A stretch of DNA of 64,000 nt from assembly GCF_001648155.1 (NCBI RefSeq), contig NZ_CP015199.1, positions 3,419,001-3,483,000 of the forward strand. The letters are read 5' to 3'. The notes under the pieces are model-generated. The model did no database searches. It was not told where the DNA came from and saw only the letters and a program-made list of their open reading frames with translations. This stretch comes from Chryseobacterium glaciei. GTDB lineage: Bacteria > Bacteroidota > Bacteroidia > Flavobacteriales > Weeksellaceae. Position numbers and translations under genes: made by a program. Below are positions 9,047 to 17,224 of this stretch, in pieces (positions within the stretch are counted from its first letter, which is position 1; each line of letters starts with the position of its first letter).

Positions 9047-9187
9047 AGTTGGAAGATGGATGCTTGGAGCTAGAAGTTTTTCTTCATTCCGCATAAATCT
9101 TCCGTTGTAAATATTTAAAAGTAGGCATAGATAGAAATATGCAGAGTTGTGATAGACTTCTAGCTCACAGCATCCATCTTCATGCTT
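9047..9187. repeat. Intergenic palindromic repeat, TGGAAGATGGA family, copy 1
   Basis: The left arm at 9047-9077 contains GGAAGATGGATGCT and GAGCTAGAAGT. The right arm at 9156-9187 carries their reverse complements (ACTTCTAGCTC, AGCATCCATCTTC) with one small indel. The spacer is about 78 bp. It fills the gap between mscS and pdxJ. Related copies lie at 9924-10014, 35166-35440 and 62124-62210. Confidence 0.6.
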
Positions 9188-9203
9188 AAAAACAAATTAA
9201 AAA

Positions 9204-9923
9204 ATGACAAAATTAAGTGTAAACATTAATAAAATTGCAACGATAAGAAATGCAAGAGGAGGCGAAACGCCAAGTGTAACGGAAGCTGCAATTAAAATTC
9301 AGGAGTTTGGCGGACAGGGAATCACCATCCATCCAAGACCCGATGAAAGACATATCACAAGAAAAGATGTTTATGATCTGAAGCCTTTGGTGACAACAGA
9401 ATTTAATATTGAAGGAAATCCGCACAGAGAATTTATCGATATGGTTTTGGAAGTAAAACCTGAGCAGGTAACGTTGGTTCCTGACGCAGATGATGCCATT
9501 ACTTCAAATGCAGGATGGGACACAAAAAAACACTTAGATTTTCTTACCGAAATTATTGCTGAGTTCAAAAATGCAGGAATTCGTACTTCTGTTTTTCTTG
9601 ATCCAACACCAGAATTAGTAGAATATGCTGCAAAAACCGGAGCGGATAGAATAGAATTATACACAGAAGCTTATGCTAAAAATTATTTACTAAATAAAGA
9701 ACAGGCTATAAAACCTTATTATGACACCGCAGTTGTGGCAAATGAATTTGGTTTAGGGATCAATGCCGGACATGATTTAAGCTTAGAGAATTTAAAATAT
9801 TTCGCAGATAACATCCCTAATTTATTGGAAGTTTCCATCGGTCACGCCTTGGTTTCTGAAGCTTTATACATGGGAATGGAAAATACAATTCAGGCATATT
9901 TGAAGAGACTGGCAAAATGGTAG
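9204..9923 (+). CDS. pdxJ: Pyridoxine 5'-phosphate synthase
   Basis: This 239-residue protein is PdxJ, which condenses 1-deoxyxylulose 5-phosphate with 3-amino-2-oxopropyl phosphate to give pyridoxine 5'-phosphate. The start LSVNINKIATIRNARGG is the family signature, followed by GITIHPRPDERHI (active-site His and Arg), NIEGNP, PEQVTLVPD and the C-terminal phosphate-binding INAGHDL and EVSIGHALVSEAL. A TIM barrel of standard length. The next gene lies 99 nt downstream, separated by a repeat. Confidence 0.97.
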   Translation: MTKLSVNINKIATIRNARGGETPSVTEAAIKIQEFGGQGITIHPRPDERHITRKDVYDLKPLVTTEFNIEGNPHREFIDMVLEVKPEQVTLVPDADDAITSNAGWDTKKHLDFLTEIIAEFKNAGIRTSVFLDPTPELVEYAAKTGADRIELYTEAYAKNYLLNKEQAIKPYYDTAVVANEFGLGINAGHDLSLENLKYFADNIPNLLEVSIGHALVSEALYMGMENTIQAYLKRLAKW

Positions 9924-10014
9924 ACTGATGGCTGGAGGCCGGAAGTCAGAAGCGGGAAGTTGATGCAGTCCTATTAACTTCCATCTCCCATCTTCAAACT
10001 CCCATCTTTAAAAA
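9924..10014. repeat. Intergenic palindromic repeat, TGGAAGATGGA family, copy 2
   Basis: The stretch is built from the same modules as copy 1 (GGCTGGAGGCCGGAAGT, GGGAAGTTGATG, then AACTTCCATCTCCCATCTTC). The inverted pair GGAAGTT...AACTTCC is at its centre. It separates pdxJ from the hydrolase gene. Confidence 0.5.
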
Positions 10015-10022
10015 TTAAACTT

Positions 10023-10802
10023 ATGGAAATTCTACATTCAAAAATATTTGGCGAAAATCTTTCGTCTACACCACTTTTGGTTTTTCACGGATTGTTCGGA
10101 ATGCTTGACAATTGGGGAAGCTTTGGAAAAGATCTTGGCGAGCAGTTGCCTGTTCATTTAATTGATCTTAGAAATCATGGAAGAAGCTTTCATTCCGAGA
10201 GCATGTCGCACGATGATTTAGCTGACGATATCATCAATTATATGAACCATTATGGAATCGAAAAAGCCCATATTTTAGGTCATTCTCTGGGTGGAAAAGC
10301 GGTAATGCAGTTCGCAATAAAATATCCCGAAAAGGTTGAAAAACTTATTGTAGTTGATATTTCTCCGAAAGCATATCCTCCACATCATCAGGGAATTATT
10401 AAAGCTTTGGAGACAGTCGATTTTAATACAGTAAATTCCAGAAATGAGGTTGAAGCAGTTTTAACTCAATATATTCCGGAAAAATCGACTATCCAATTTT
10501 TGGCTAAAAATTTATATTGGGATGATGATAAAAAGCTGAATTGGAGGTTTAATTTGAAAACTTTAGCCGAAAAATATACAGAATTTGTTTCAAATGCTAT
10601 CAAATTTGGTGTTTTTGAAGGAGAAACATTATTTATTTCAGGTGAAAAATCAAACTATATTCTTCCGCAGGATGAGTTTGGGATCAAGCAGCAATTTCCA
10701 AAAGCTAAAATTGTTAATGTGAAAAATGCAGGACATTGGGTTCAGGCAGAAAATCCTGTTGATTTTGCGAATGTTGTTAGAGAATTTTTAGGTTTAAATT
10801 AA
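10023..10802 (+). CDS. Alpha/beta hydrolase, YbfF-like esterase
   Basis: This 259-residue alpha/beta-hydrolase has the oxyanion-hole motif FHGLFG (about 22-27), the strand IDLRNHGRS, the nucleophile elbow GHSLGG (Ser at about 89), and the catalytic His in NAGHWVQAENP near the C-terminus. This set matches the YbfF esterase/thioesterase group. Cytoplasmic. The physiological substrate is unknown. The graspetide cluster starts 115 nt downstream with a different, lower-GC character, so the hydrolase is not assumed to belong to it. Confidence 0.88.
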   Translation: MEILHSKIFGENLSSTPLLVFHGLFGMLDNWGSFGKDLGEQLPVHLIDLRNHGRSFHSESMSHDDLADDIINYMNHYGIEKAHILGHSLGGKAVMQFAIKYPEKVEKLIVVDISPKAYPPHHQGIIKALETVDFNTVNSRNEVEAVLTQYIPEKSTIQFLAKNLYWDDDKKLNWRFNLKTLAEKYTEFVSNAIKFGVFEGETLFISGEKSNYILPQDEFGIKQQFPKAKIVNVKNAGHWVQAENPVDFANVVREFLGLN

Positions 10803-10862
10803 TTTAATTCTACAATTATTGAATTTGTGTTAAAATTATATTAAATAATATATTTATTTCTC

Positions 10863-10888
10863 TTGGTGTTGAATTTTTTGTAATTTAG
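10863..10888 (+). promoter_or_regulatory. Possible promoter of the graspetide precursor operon
   Basis: TAATTTAG at 10881-10888 is one base off TAnnTTTG. TTG at 10863-10865 is a poor -33 candidate because the gap is only 15 nt. The 115-nt gap before the first precursor must hold the promoter, but the exact site is uncertain. Confidence 0.3.
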
Positions 10889-10917
10889 TTTTACCAAATA
10901 ACTAATAATATAAATAT

Positions 10918-11148
10918 ATGAAACAGAAAAATTCAAAGAAACCGTTTTTTGCTTCGTTTTTAGAGAAACAAGTTAAGAATCCGGAAAAAGTAAACGGAGG
11001 TCAGGAAATAACAACAGCTCTTGAAGATTCTGTTACAATTCCTACAAAAGACAATGTTACATCTGCACTTTCGGATAGTGTTACAAAGCCTGGATTAGAT
11101 CATGTAACCATGAAATATCCTTCTGATGGTGATGATTCTGTTGAATAA
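10918..11148 (+). CDS. Graspetide precursor 1 (multicore, microviridin-like)
   Basis: This 76-residue precursor has the leader helix motif PFFASFL (residues 9-15, matching the microviridin PFFARFL recognition motif) and a Gly-Gly at 27-28 that should be the leader cleavage site. The core has octads starting at Asp37, 45, 53 and 61, each D-x-V-T. Thr32, 40, 48 and 56 each have an Asp exactly five residues later, as expected for single omega-ester rings. The last unit T64-x-K-Y-P-S-D70-G-D-D is a microviridin-type motif that can form two esters and possibly a Lys lactam. It has one more repeat than its three paralogues. Ring positions are predicted from spacing, not shown. Confidence 0.9.
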   Translation: MKQKNSKKPFFASFLEKQVKNPEKVNGGQEITTALEDSVTIPTKDNVTSALSDSVTKPGLDHVTMKYPSDGDDSVE

Positions 11149-11175
11149 TTAAAACTAAAACCAAATTCAAAAACC

Positions 11176-11385
11176 ATGAAAAACAAAAAATTAAAAAAAC
11201 CGTTTTTTGCCTCTTTTCTAGAGAAGCAAATTAATAATTCTGAAAAGATAAAGGGAGGAGCTGTGACTTCTGTGCTTGTGGATAATGTGACATCAGCACT
11301 TCAGGACACTGTTACAAAGCCTGGATATGATAACGTAACAATGAAATATCCATCTGACGGCGACGAAACAGGTGAAGCTTCATAA
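11176..11385 (+). CDS. Graspetide precursor 2 (multicore, microviridin-like)
   Basis: This 69-residue paralogue of precursor 1 has PFFASFL at 9-15 and Gly-Gly at 27-28. Its core pairs are Thr31-Asp36, Thr39-Asp44 and Thr47-Asp52, all i/i+5, followed by T55-M-K-Y-P-S-D61-G-D-E. It lies 27 nt after precursor 1 in the same operon. The tail after the last acidic pair (TGEAS) differs among the four paralogues. Confidence 0.9.
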   Translation: MKNKKLKKPFFASFLEKQINNSEKIKGGAVTSVLVDNVTSALQDTVTKPGYDNVTMKYPSDGDETGEAS

Positions 11386-11422
11386 GTTTCAGTTAATATC
11401 TTAACCTCAAATTGAAAGAATT

Positions 11423-11635
11423 ATGAAAAATAAAAATTTAAAAAAGCCATTTTTTGCTTCATTTTTAGAGAAGCAAATTCAGGATCCTCAAACGGTAAAA
11501 GGAGGAGCAATAACGACTGCACTTCAGGATTCTCCGACAACATCAGTTCTAAGAGATACTGTTACCAACAGACAAAATGACCAGGTAACAATGAAGTATC
11601 CATCTGATAGTGACGAATCTGGAGAATTAGAATAA
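11423..11635 (+). CDS. Graspetide precursor 3 (multicore, microviridin-like)
   Basis: This 70-residue paralogue has PFFASFL at 9-15 and Gly-Gly at 27-28. Its pairs are Thr31-Asp36, Thr40-Asp45 and Thr48-Asp53 (i/i+5), then T56-M-K-Y-P-S-D62-S-D-E. The first octad has one extra residue (DSPTTSVLR), but the Thr-to-Asp spacing of five is kept by a second Thr. That suggests the spacing itself is under selection. Confidence 0.9.
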   Translation: MKNKNLKKPFFASFLEKQIQDPQTVKGGAITTALQDSPTTSVLRDTVTNRQNDQVTMKYPSDSDESGELE

Positions 11636-11677
11636 AATTCACTCAATTTAAATACAATCAAACTCAAACTAACCATT

Positions 11678-11896
11678 ATGAAAAACGAAAATTCAAAAAA
11701 GAAGCCATTTTTTGCCTCTTTTCTAGAAAAGCAACTTAAAGATCCTGAAACGGTAAAAGGTGGTACAGACATCACGATTCCGGAAAGAGATACAGTTACA
11801 AAACCAGTATTAGACACAGTTACAAAGCCTCAATATGACATGGCTCAGACTCAGAAATATCCTTCTGATGGAGACGATGATGCTCCAAGTGTATAA
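11678..11896 (+). CDS. Graspetide precursor 4 (multicore, microviridin-like)
   Basis: This 72-residue paralogue has PFFASFL at 10-16 and Gly-Gly at 28-29. Its pairs are Thr33-Asp38, Thr41-Asp46 and Thr49-Asp54 (i/i+5). The last unit is T58-Q-K-Y-P-S-D64-G-D-D. It is the most divergent: the residues before the last Thr are DMAQ rather than DxV, which adds one residue between the last octad and the terminal motif. It is followed by an intrinsic terminator. Confidence 0.9.
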   Translation: MKNENSKKKPFFASFLEKQLKDPETVKGGTDITIPERDTVTKPVLDTVTKPQYDMAQTQKYPSDGDDDAPSV

Positions 11897-11943
11897 AAAA
11901 TGAGTTGTTTTTATAATTAAAACATATTAACAAAATCATATTT

Positions 11944-11976
11944 AAAAGGGAACTTAAACTTTAAGTTTCCTTTTTT
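11944..11976 (+). terminator. Terminator between graspetide precursors and ligases
   Basis: A 14-bp stem AAAAGGGAACTTAA pairs with TTAAGTTTCCTTTT (one G-T pair), has a 3-nt loop and runs into a T tract. It sits 47 nt after precursor 4 and 15 nt before the first ligase, so it can keep precursor transcripts abundant while passing less transcription to the ligases. Confidence 0.75.
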
Positions 11977-11991
11977 AATAAAACGCGGCAA

Positions 11992-12945
11992 ATGATTCTT
12001 TGTATTACCCATTCCAACGATTTTTATAATATCGATCTCTTTTTTGACTATCTGAGATCAAAAAATATCCCTTATTTCAGGCTTAATTCTGATCATCTTA
12101 ATGATTTTCAGAAAATCAGCATCAATCAAGATTCATTTAAACTGACTGATGAGTTTGGAAATGTACTCAACTCTAAAGATATCCAAGCGGTATGGCATAG
12201 AAAATCATGGAGAATCACCATTCCTGAAGATCTTGATGAAGATTATGAGAAAATTTTTCTAAAAGAATACGGAAGTCTTCGTTACAATCTTTTTACTGTT
12301 TTGGAAGATCTTCCGTGGATCAATCCTTATGAATCTGAAAATAAGATTGATGGGAACAAAATGTATCAGCTTAAAATTGCTCAAAAGTTTGATTTAACCA
12401 TTCCAAAAACGCTTTTTTCCAATGACGAAGAAAAAATTCTAAGCTTCTTCCACGAAAACTGCAATGGCAAGGCTATAGCAAAACTTCACGGTGTCATTAC
12501 AAAATCGATGAATGGGGAAAATTTTCTTTCAACAACCATTATTGATGAAAATAATTTAGAACATATCGCTGACATTGCCTATTGTCCAATGATTTTTCAA
12601 CCTTATATCGAAAAAGAATATGAACTGAGAATTGTTTATGTTGACGGTGAATTTTTCACAGGTAAGATAAACAACAGTGAGAATGCCGATTGGAGGGTTG
12701 TTCAGGGAAATTTTCTCTGGTCAGAATATGATCTTCCGGAAGAAATTAAAACTAATTTAACTTCTATGATGAAGGAAATGAAATTGTATCTCGGAGCGAT
12801 CGATATGATAAAAGGAAAAGATGGAAAATATTATTTTCTTGAAGTAAATCCGCAAGGAGAGTGGGGAATGTTACAAAAAGAACTCAATTTTCCCATTGCA
12901 GAAAGAATAGCCGATAACCTTATAAAAAGAATAAATAACCAATGA
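11992..12945 (+). CDS. ATP-grasp graspetide ligase, MvdC/CdnB-like
   Basis: This 317-residue ATP-grasp protein belongs to the microviridin maturase family. Visible marks are an N-terminal Rossmann-like domain with VWHRKSWRI (matching VWYRR), the central YCPMIFQPYIEKEYELRI, and the C-terminal metal/ATP-binding YFLEVNPQGEWGM. The EWGM ending is more like MvdC, the lactam-forming ligase, than MvdD, so this is the CdnB-like candidate; that split is inference. In the family, the ligase phosphorylates Asp/Glu side chains of the core after binding the PFFxxFL leader. It overlaps the next ligase by ATGA. Confidence 0.88.
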   Translation: MILCITHSNDFYNIDLFFDYLRSKNIPYFRLNSDHLNDFQKISINQDSFKLTDEFGNVLNSKDIQAVWHRKSWRITIPEDLDEDYEKIFLKEYGSLRYNLFTVLEDLPWINPYESENKIDGNKMYQLKIAQKFDLTIPKTLFSNDEEKILSFFHENCNGKAIAKLHGVITKSMNGENFLSTTIIDENNLEHIADIAYCPMIFQPYIEKEYELRIVYVDGEFFTGKINNSENADWRVVQGNFLWSEYDLPEEIKTNLTSMMKEMKLYLGAIDMIKGKDGKYYFLEVNPQGEWGMLQKELNFPIAERIADNLIKRINNQ

Positions 12946-13946
12946 ATAAAATTTTAATAATTACGCATACTGGAGATAATTTTTCTATCGAAAAAGTAAC
13001 AGAATATATTGAAAAAAATAACTGTGAAGTGATTCGTTTCGATGTCGATTTATATCCTTTACAAAATAAATTATCCACTATTTTCCAGGATGGAGAATGG
13101 GTAAGTTACCTTGAAACTGCTGATGCGAAAATCCGTGTGGATGATGTTGCAGCAGTTTGGTACAGAAGAGCCTACAATATCGGAAACGGTTTGAAAGAAG
13201 AAATGGATTCCAAGTTTTACGGAGCCGCAATGGGTGAAATTCGCAATACGCTTTTCGGTTTTCTGGAATCTTTTGACTGTTATTCTTTAGGCAAACCAAG
13301 TGTTTACAGGAGGCTAGACAGCAAGGAAGAACAGCTTAAAATAGCAGATAAAATTGGATTGAAGATTCCTGCAACTTGCTTAACAAATAATCCTGAGGAA
13401 GCAAAACAATTTATTATAAAACATAAGAACGTAGTTGCAAAAATGCAGACCGGATTTGCAATTTATGAAGACGGAGTTGAAAGTGTTGTGTTCACCAACG
13501 TTGTTAAAGAAGATAAATTTGAAGAATTAGAATCACTTTTATACTGTCCAATGCAGTTTCAGAAAATGATTCAAAAGAAAAGAGAACTTCGTGTAACAGT
13601 TGTTGGTCAGGACGTTTATGCTTTTGAAATCGATTCTCAACAATTTGAAGATGCTAAAGTTGACTGGAGAAAAGATGGCGTTAATTTAATTGATAAATGG
13701 CTTCCAACCGAACTTCCAAAAGATATTGAAGAAAAAGTTTTGGAACTTTTAGATGTTTACAATGTTGATTATGGCGCATTAGACATCATTGTTTCTCCTG
13801 AAGATGACTATTATTTCATCGAGATCAATGCAGCGGGAGAGTTTTTCTGGCTTGATAATCTAACGGAAGGAAATCTTATTTCTAAAAGTATCGCAGATGT
13901 TTTGTGCGACAAAGCTCCGAGAAGAAATAATATGGTTTTAGCTTAG
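12942..13946 (+). CDS. ATP-grasp graspetide ligase, MvdD/CdnC-like (ester-forming)
   Basis: This 334-residue ATP-grasp ligase shows VWYRRAYNIG, QLKIADKIGLKIP, TGFAIYEDG, YCPMQFQKMIQKKRELRVTV, DWRKDG and YYFIEINAAGEFFWLD. These match MvdD and the Chryseobacterium enzyme CdnC, which install omega-ester rings between Thr/Ser and Asp/Glu. It overlaps the preceding ligase by 4 nt, so the two are translationally coupled. The many T-x4-D sites in the four precursors fit a ligase that acts repeatedly on one substrate. Confidence 0.9.
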   Translation: MNKILIITHTGDNFSIEKVTEYIEKNNCEVIRFDVDLYPLQNKLSTIFQDGEWVSYLETADAKIRVDDVAAVWYRRAYNIGNGLKEEMDSKFYGAAMGEIRNTLFGFLESFDCYSLGKPSVYRRLDSKEEQLKIADKIGLKIPATCLTNNPEEAKQFIIKHKNVVAKMQTGFAIYEDGVESVVFTNVVKEDKFEELESLLYCPMQFQKMIQKKRELRVTVVGQDVYAFEIDSQQFEDAKVDWRKDGVNLIDKWLPTELPKDIEEKVLELLDVYNVDYGALDIIVSPEDDYYFIEINAAGEFFWLDNLTEGNLISKSIADVLCDKAPRRNNMVLA

Positions 13947-14342
13947 ATTTTTAAACACAAAAATCACAAATTAATTCCACGAATTACACAAGAATTTATA
14001 TCAATAGGAACGGGCTTTAGCCCGTTTTCTTATTTTAATCCCATAGCCAAAATATAAAACTTAACGCTTGCTGAAAATCTAAGATTTTCTTGCGCCTTAG
14101 AAACAGCATGAAGAATAAAAAAACTTTGTGCCTTTGCGATTCTCCAACAAAATATTTTCCATTAAACTTTTCATTAAAATTTAGACAAATTCATTAATTA
14201 AATATTAAACTAGACCGTAATTGTCCTTTAAAAATCGCAAATTTGCAGATACAATTTTTAGGTAATTTTTCAACAAAACGAAGAATTGCTAAATAAGAAA
14301 TATTGTCATAATTTAGTCAACAATCAAGTAGAAATATAATTG
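13947..14342. other. Gene-free gap after the graspetide cluster
   Basis: The 396-bp gap holds AT-rich repeat fragments (CACAAAAATCACAAATTAA near 13953, AACTTTGTGCCTTTGCGATT near 14121) and the GGGCTTTAGCCC hairpin at 14008-14030. I see no open frame, tRNA or exporter gene. The end of the gap should contain the promoter of the epimerase gene. Confidence 0.6.
14008..14030. terminator. GGGCTTTAGCCC hairpin, copy 1; likely terminator of the ligase operon
   Basis: AACGGGCT pairs with AGCCCGTT around a TT loop and is followed by TTCT. The preceding TCAATAGG is shared with copy 2 at 18306-18333, so it is both a terminator-like hairpin and a dispersed repeat. Confidence 0.6.
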
Positions 14343-15356
14343 ATGGTTTTTGTAACGGGTGCCACCGGGATTTTAGGCAGAGTAATCGTTTTAGAGCTTC
14401 TTAAAAAGGGCAAAAACGTTCGTGCTGCAAAAAGACCTACAAGCAATATAAAGGAAATAAAACATTCGTATACATTTTATACGGAAAGCGCTGACGATTT
14501 TTTTAATAAAATTGAATGGATCGATGTAGATTTTGATGATATCAATTCTCTGCAGGATGCTTTGAAAGGAGTAGATGAGGTTTATCACTGCGCTGCAAAA
14601 GTAAGTTTTAATCCAAAAGATGAAAAAGAGATGTACCATGTTAATATTAAAGGTACAGAAAACCTCTTGTTTGCCTGTGAAGGTTCCGATGTTAAGAAAT
14701 TTTTACATGTAAGTTCTATTGCGGTTTTAGATGGTTTTAATGAAAAGGGAGAATTGGATGAAGATTCTGATTTTAATCCTAAAATAGAACATTCTGCGTA
14801 TGCAATTTCCAAACATTTATCTGAAATGGAAGTCTGGAGAGCGTCTGCAGAAGGTTTAAATACAATTATTATCAACCCCGGAATCATCATTGGAAGTGGA
14901 AATTGGAGCCAAAGCAGTGGCGAACTTTTTTCTACTTTTGAAAAGAATAGTTTTAATTTTTCAGGAGGAACATCTTATGTAGATGTATTTGATGTAGCAA
15001 AAATTGCAATTGAATTAATGGAAAAAAATATTTTTGGAGAACGATTTATTCTTATTTCTGAAAATAAAAAATATGCAGATTTAGGGAATTATGTAAGAAA
15101 GAAATTAGGGTTGAAAGATGCTAAAATCCTTTCCAATACCCAACTGAATTTGGGAAGATGGCTAAATATTTTTTTCGGATGGTTAATTCCACAATTAAAA
15201 ATGGCAACCCGATCTAATATTGAAGCGGTAACTTCACTGAATACCATTTCCAATCAAAAAATTAAAGAAAAGCTGAATTATCAGTTCATTCCCGTACAGG
15301 AAAGTGTTGATTTTCACCTTAATAATTATAGTAACGATAAAAAGCTGAATAAATAA
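14343..15356 (+). CDS. NAD-dependent epimerase/dehydratase family protein
   Basis: This 337-residue extended SDR has a nucleotide-binding loop GATGILG (near residue 6), the strand VDFDDINSLQDAL, DEVYHCAAKVSF, and the catalytic motif Y-x3-K as YAISKH (about 154-159), preceded by the catalytic Ser in HVSSIAVLDG. ATG 14343 is preferred over an upstream TTG. The stop is directly followed by the ATG of the acyl-CoA ligase, so the two are cotranscribed. The partner suggests a fatty-acid or sterol-like substrate, but this is inference. Confidence 0.88.
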   Translation: MVFVTGATGILGRVIVLELLKKGKNVRAAKRPTSNIKEIKHSYTFYTESADDFFNKIEWIDVDFDDINSLQDALKGVDEVYHCAAKVSFNPKDEKEMYHVNIKGTENLLFACEGSDVKKFLHVSSIAVLDGFNEKGELDEDSDFNPKIEHSAYAISKHLSEMEVWRASAEGLNTIIINPGIIIGSGNWSQSSGELFSTFEKNSFNFSGGTSYVDVFDVAKIAIELMEKNIFGERFILISENKKYADLGNYVRKKLGLKDAKILSNTQLNLGRWLNIFFGWLIPQLKMATRSNIEAVTSLNTISNQKIKEKLNYQFIPVQESVDFHLNNYSNDKKLNK

Positions 15357-17123
15357 ATGAATCTTGCAGAGGCAATTATCAATAAAAATGTAGCAAAACA
15401 TCCCATAAAATCAGCCATTGGTTTTAAGAAAAAAGAGGGCTGGAAGGAATTGAGCTGGAAGAAATTTGGTGAAATGATTTTCAAAACAGCCAATGCTCTG
15501 AAAAATGCAGGAATTGAGGAAAATGATAAAGTCGCAATCTATTCAGACAATTCTTCTGAGTGGATGATTTTTGACTTGGCTGCCATTTCTATCGGGGCAG
15601 TTACGGTTCCTATTTATTCGACAAATAATGCTGAACAGGCAGAATATATCATCAATGATTCTCAGTCTAAAATTATTTTAGTAGGAGATCAGGCGCAATA
15701 TGATGCTTGTCTGGAAGTTTTACATAAGGAAGAAAGTACTCTTCAAACCATCATTGTTTCTAAAAAAGCAGTGTGGATTAAAAAAGAATTCAACAGTTTT
15801 TATCTGGAAGATTTTATTGCAAAAGCTTCCTCAAAGCTAGAGTTCTGTAAAAAAGAATATGAAGATGTAGCAACATTAATCTACACTTCAGGAACTACCG
15901 GAACACCAAAAGGCGTAATGTTGACGCACGGAAATTTCATCAAAGCTTTCGATGCTCATTTTGAATTTTTTAAGTTTAAAAATTTCGAAGAAGAGCTTTC
16001 ATTGGCATTTTTACCATTAAGTCACGTTTTCGAAAGATGCTGGAGCTTACTTTGTTTGTACGGAGGAGCGAGAGTATATTTCCTTGAAGATCCCAAGAAT
16101 ATTGCAAAAGCATTGGAAGAGGTAAAACCTACGATGATGTGTGCCGTTCCTAGATTTTTCCAGAAAGTCTATGCCGGAGTATTAGAAAAAGCCAATGAAG
16201 GCTCATCATTAAAAAAGAAAATCTTCAATTGGGCTCTAGAAACAGGAAAGCAAACAGGAGAATTAAGACAGCATGAAAATCCGGTTCCTTTTGGTTTAAA
16301 GCTAAAAGAATCGGTTGCAGAGATGCTTGTTTTCAATAAAATCAAAGAAAAAATGGGTGGCCGACTGTGGTTCCTGCCTTGTGGCGGAGCTTCTTTGTCT
16401 CCCGAAGTAACTAGATTCTTCGAATCGGTTGGAATCCACGTTACGGTTGGCTATGGTTTAACAGAAACTACAGCAACGTTAACTCTTTTCCCTTTAACGA
16501 ATTTCGAACACGCAACAAGCGGAAAACCTTTGCCAGGAGTTGAAATTAGAATCGGAGAAAATGATGAAATTCAGGCGAAAGGAAACGGTATCATGAAAGG
16601 GTACTACAACAAGCCGGAAGAAACACAAAAAGTTTTCACGGAAGATGGTTGGTTTAAAACCGGTGATGCCGGAAAGATTGATGATGCTGGAAATTTGATT
16701 ATTACAGACAGAATCAAGGATCTAATGAAAACTTCCAACGGAAAATACATCGCTCCACAGCAGATCGAAAACCTTTTGACTAACAATAATTATATAAGTC
16801 AGATTGTTTTGATCGCAGAAGGAAGACAGTTTGTTTCGGCTCTGATTGTTCCTAATTTTGAGTTTTTAGGAGATTATATTAAGAAGAATAATATTCCATT
16901 TACCAATTGGGAAGAATTGGTTAAAAAAGAGGAAATTATTCATTTATATAAAGATAAAATCAATGAACTACAACATGATTTGTCTGATTATGAAAAGGTA
17001 AAGAAATTCACTTTGATGCCTGCAGAGTTCGATATCAATACAGGTGAGATCACACCAACGTTGAAGGTAAAGAGAAATGTAGTTCTTAAAAAATATGCAG
17101 ATATTATTGAGAAAATGTATTAA
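15357..17123 (+). CDS. AMP-dependent synthetase, long-chain acyl-CoA ligase type
   Basis: This 588-residue adenylating enzyme has the P-loop YTSGTTGTPKG (about 176-186), YGLTETTA, the motif GWFKTGDAG and the C-terminal hinge DRIKDLMKTSNGKYI. The insertions and the LSHVFERCWS segment match the bacterial FadD15/FAA1 long-chain acyl-CoA synthetase group. It activates fatty acids to acyl-AMP and then acyl-CoA, and is probably membrane-associated. It starts at the base after the epimerase stop, so it is tightly coupled to it. Confidence 0.93.
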   Translation: MNLAEAIINKNVAKHPIKSAIGFKKKEGWKELSWKKFGEMIFKTANALKNAGIEENDKVAIYSDNSSEWMIFDLAAISIGAVTVPIYSTNNAEQAEYIINDSQSKIILVGDQAQYDACLEVLHKEESTLQTIIVSKKAVWIKKEFNSFYLEDFIAKASSKLEFCKKEYEDVATLIYTSGTTGTPKGVMLTHGNFIKAFDAHFEFFKFKNFEEELSLAFLPLSHVFERCWSLLCLYGGARVYFLEDPKNIAKALEEVKPTMMCAVPRFFQKVYAGVLEKANEGSSLKKKIFNWALETGKQTGELRQHENPVPFGLKLKESVAEMLVFNKIKEKMGGRLWFLPCGGASLSPEVTRFFESVGIHVTVGYGLTETTATLTLFPLTNFEHATSGKPLPGVEIRIGENDEIQAKGNGIMKGYYNKPEETQKVFTEDGWFKTGDAGKIDDAGNLIITDRIKDLMKTSNGKYIAPQQIENLLTNNNYISQIVLIAEGRQFVSALIVPNFEFLGDYIKKNNIPFTNWEELVKKEEIIHLYKDKINELQHDLSDYEKVKKFTLMPAEFDINTGEITPTLKVKRNVVLKKYADIIEKMY

Positions 17124-17224
17124 ATAAAACGCTGAAAGGTCACAGCATATAGTAAAATTTGTGAAAAACATTTGTGCTATTTGTGGTTAAAGAAGAATCA
17201 AGTTTTATCATTTTAAATTAAATT

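Noticed and set aside
10918..11896. Class II bacteriocins because of the Gly-Gly leaders
   Set aside because: The PFFASFL leader motif, the TxKYPSD core and two adjacent ATP-grasp ligases define graspetides.
10918..11896. A CRISPR array, suggested by the repeated similar blocks of about 250 bp
   Set aside because: The repeats are paralogous coding sequences with start codons, not short direct repeats with equal spacers.
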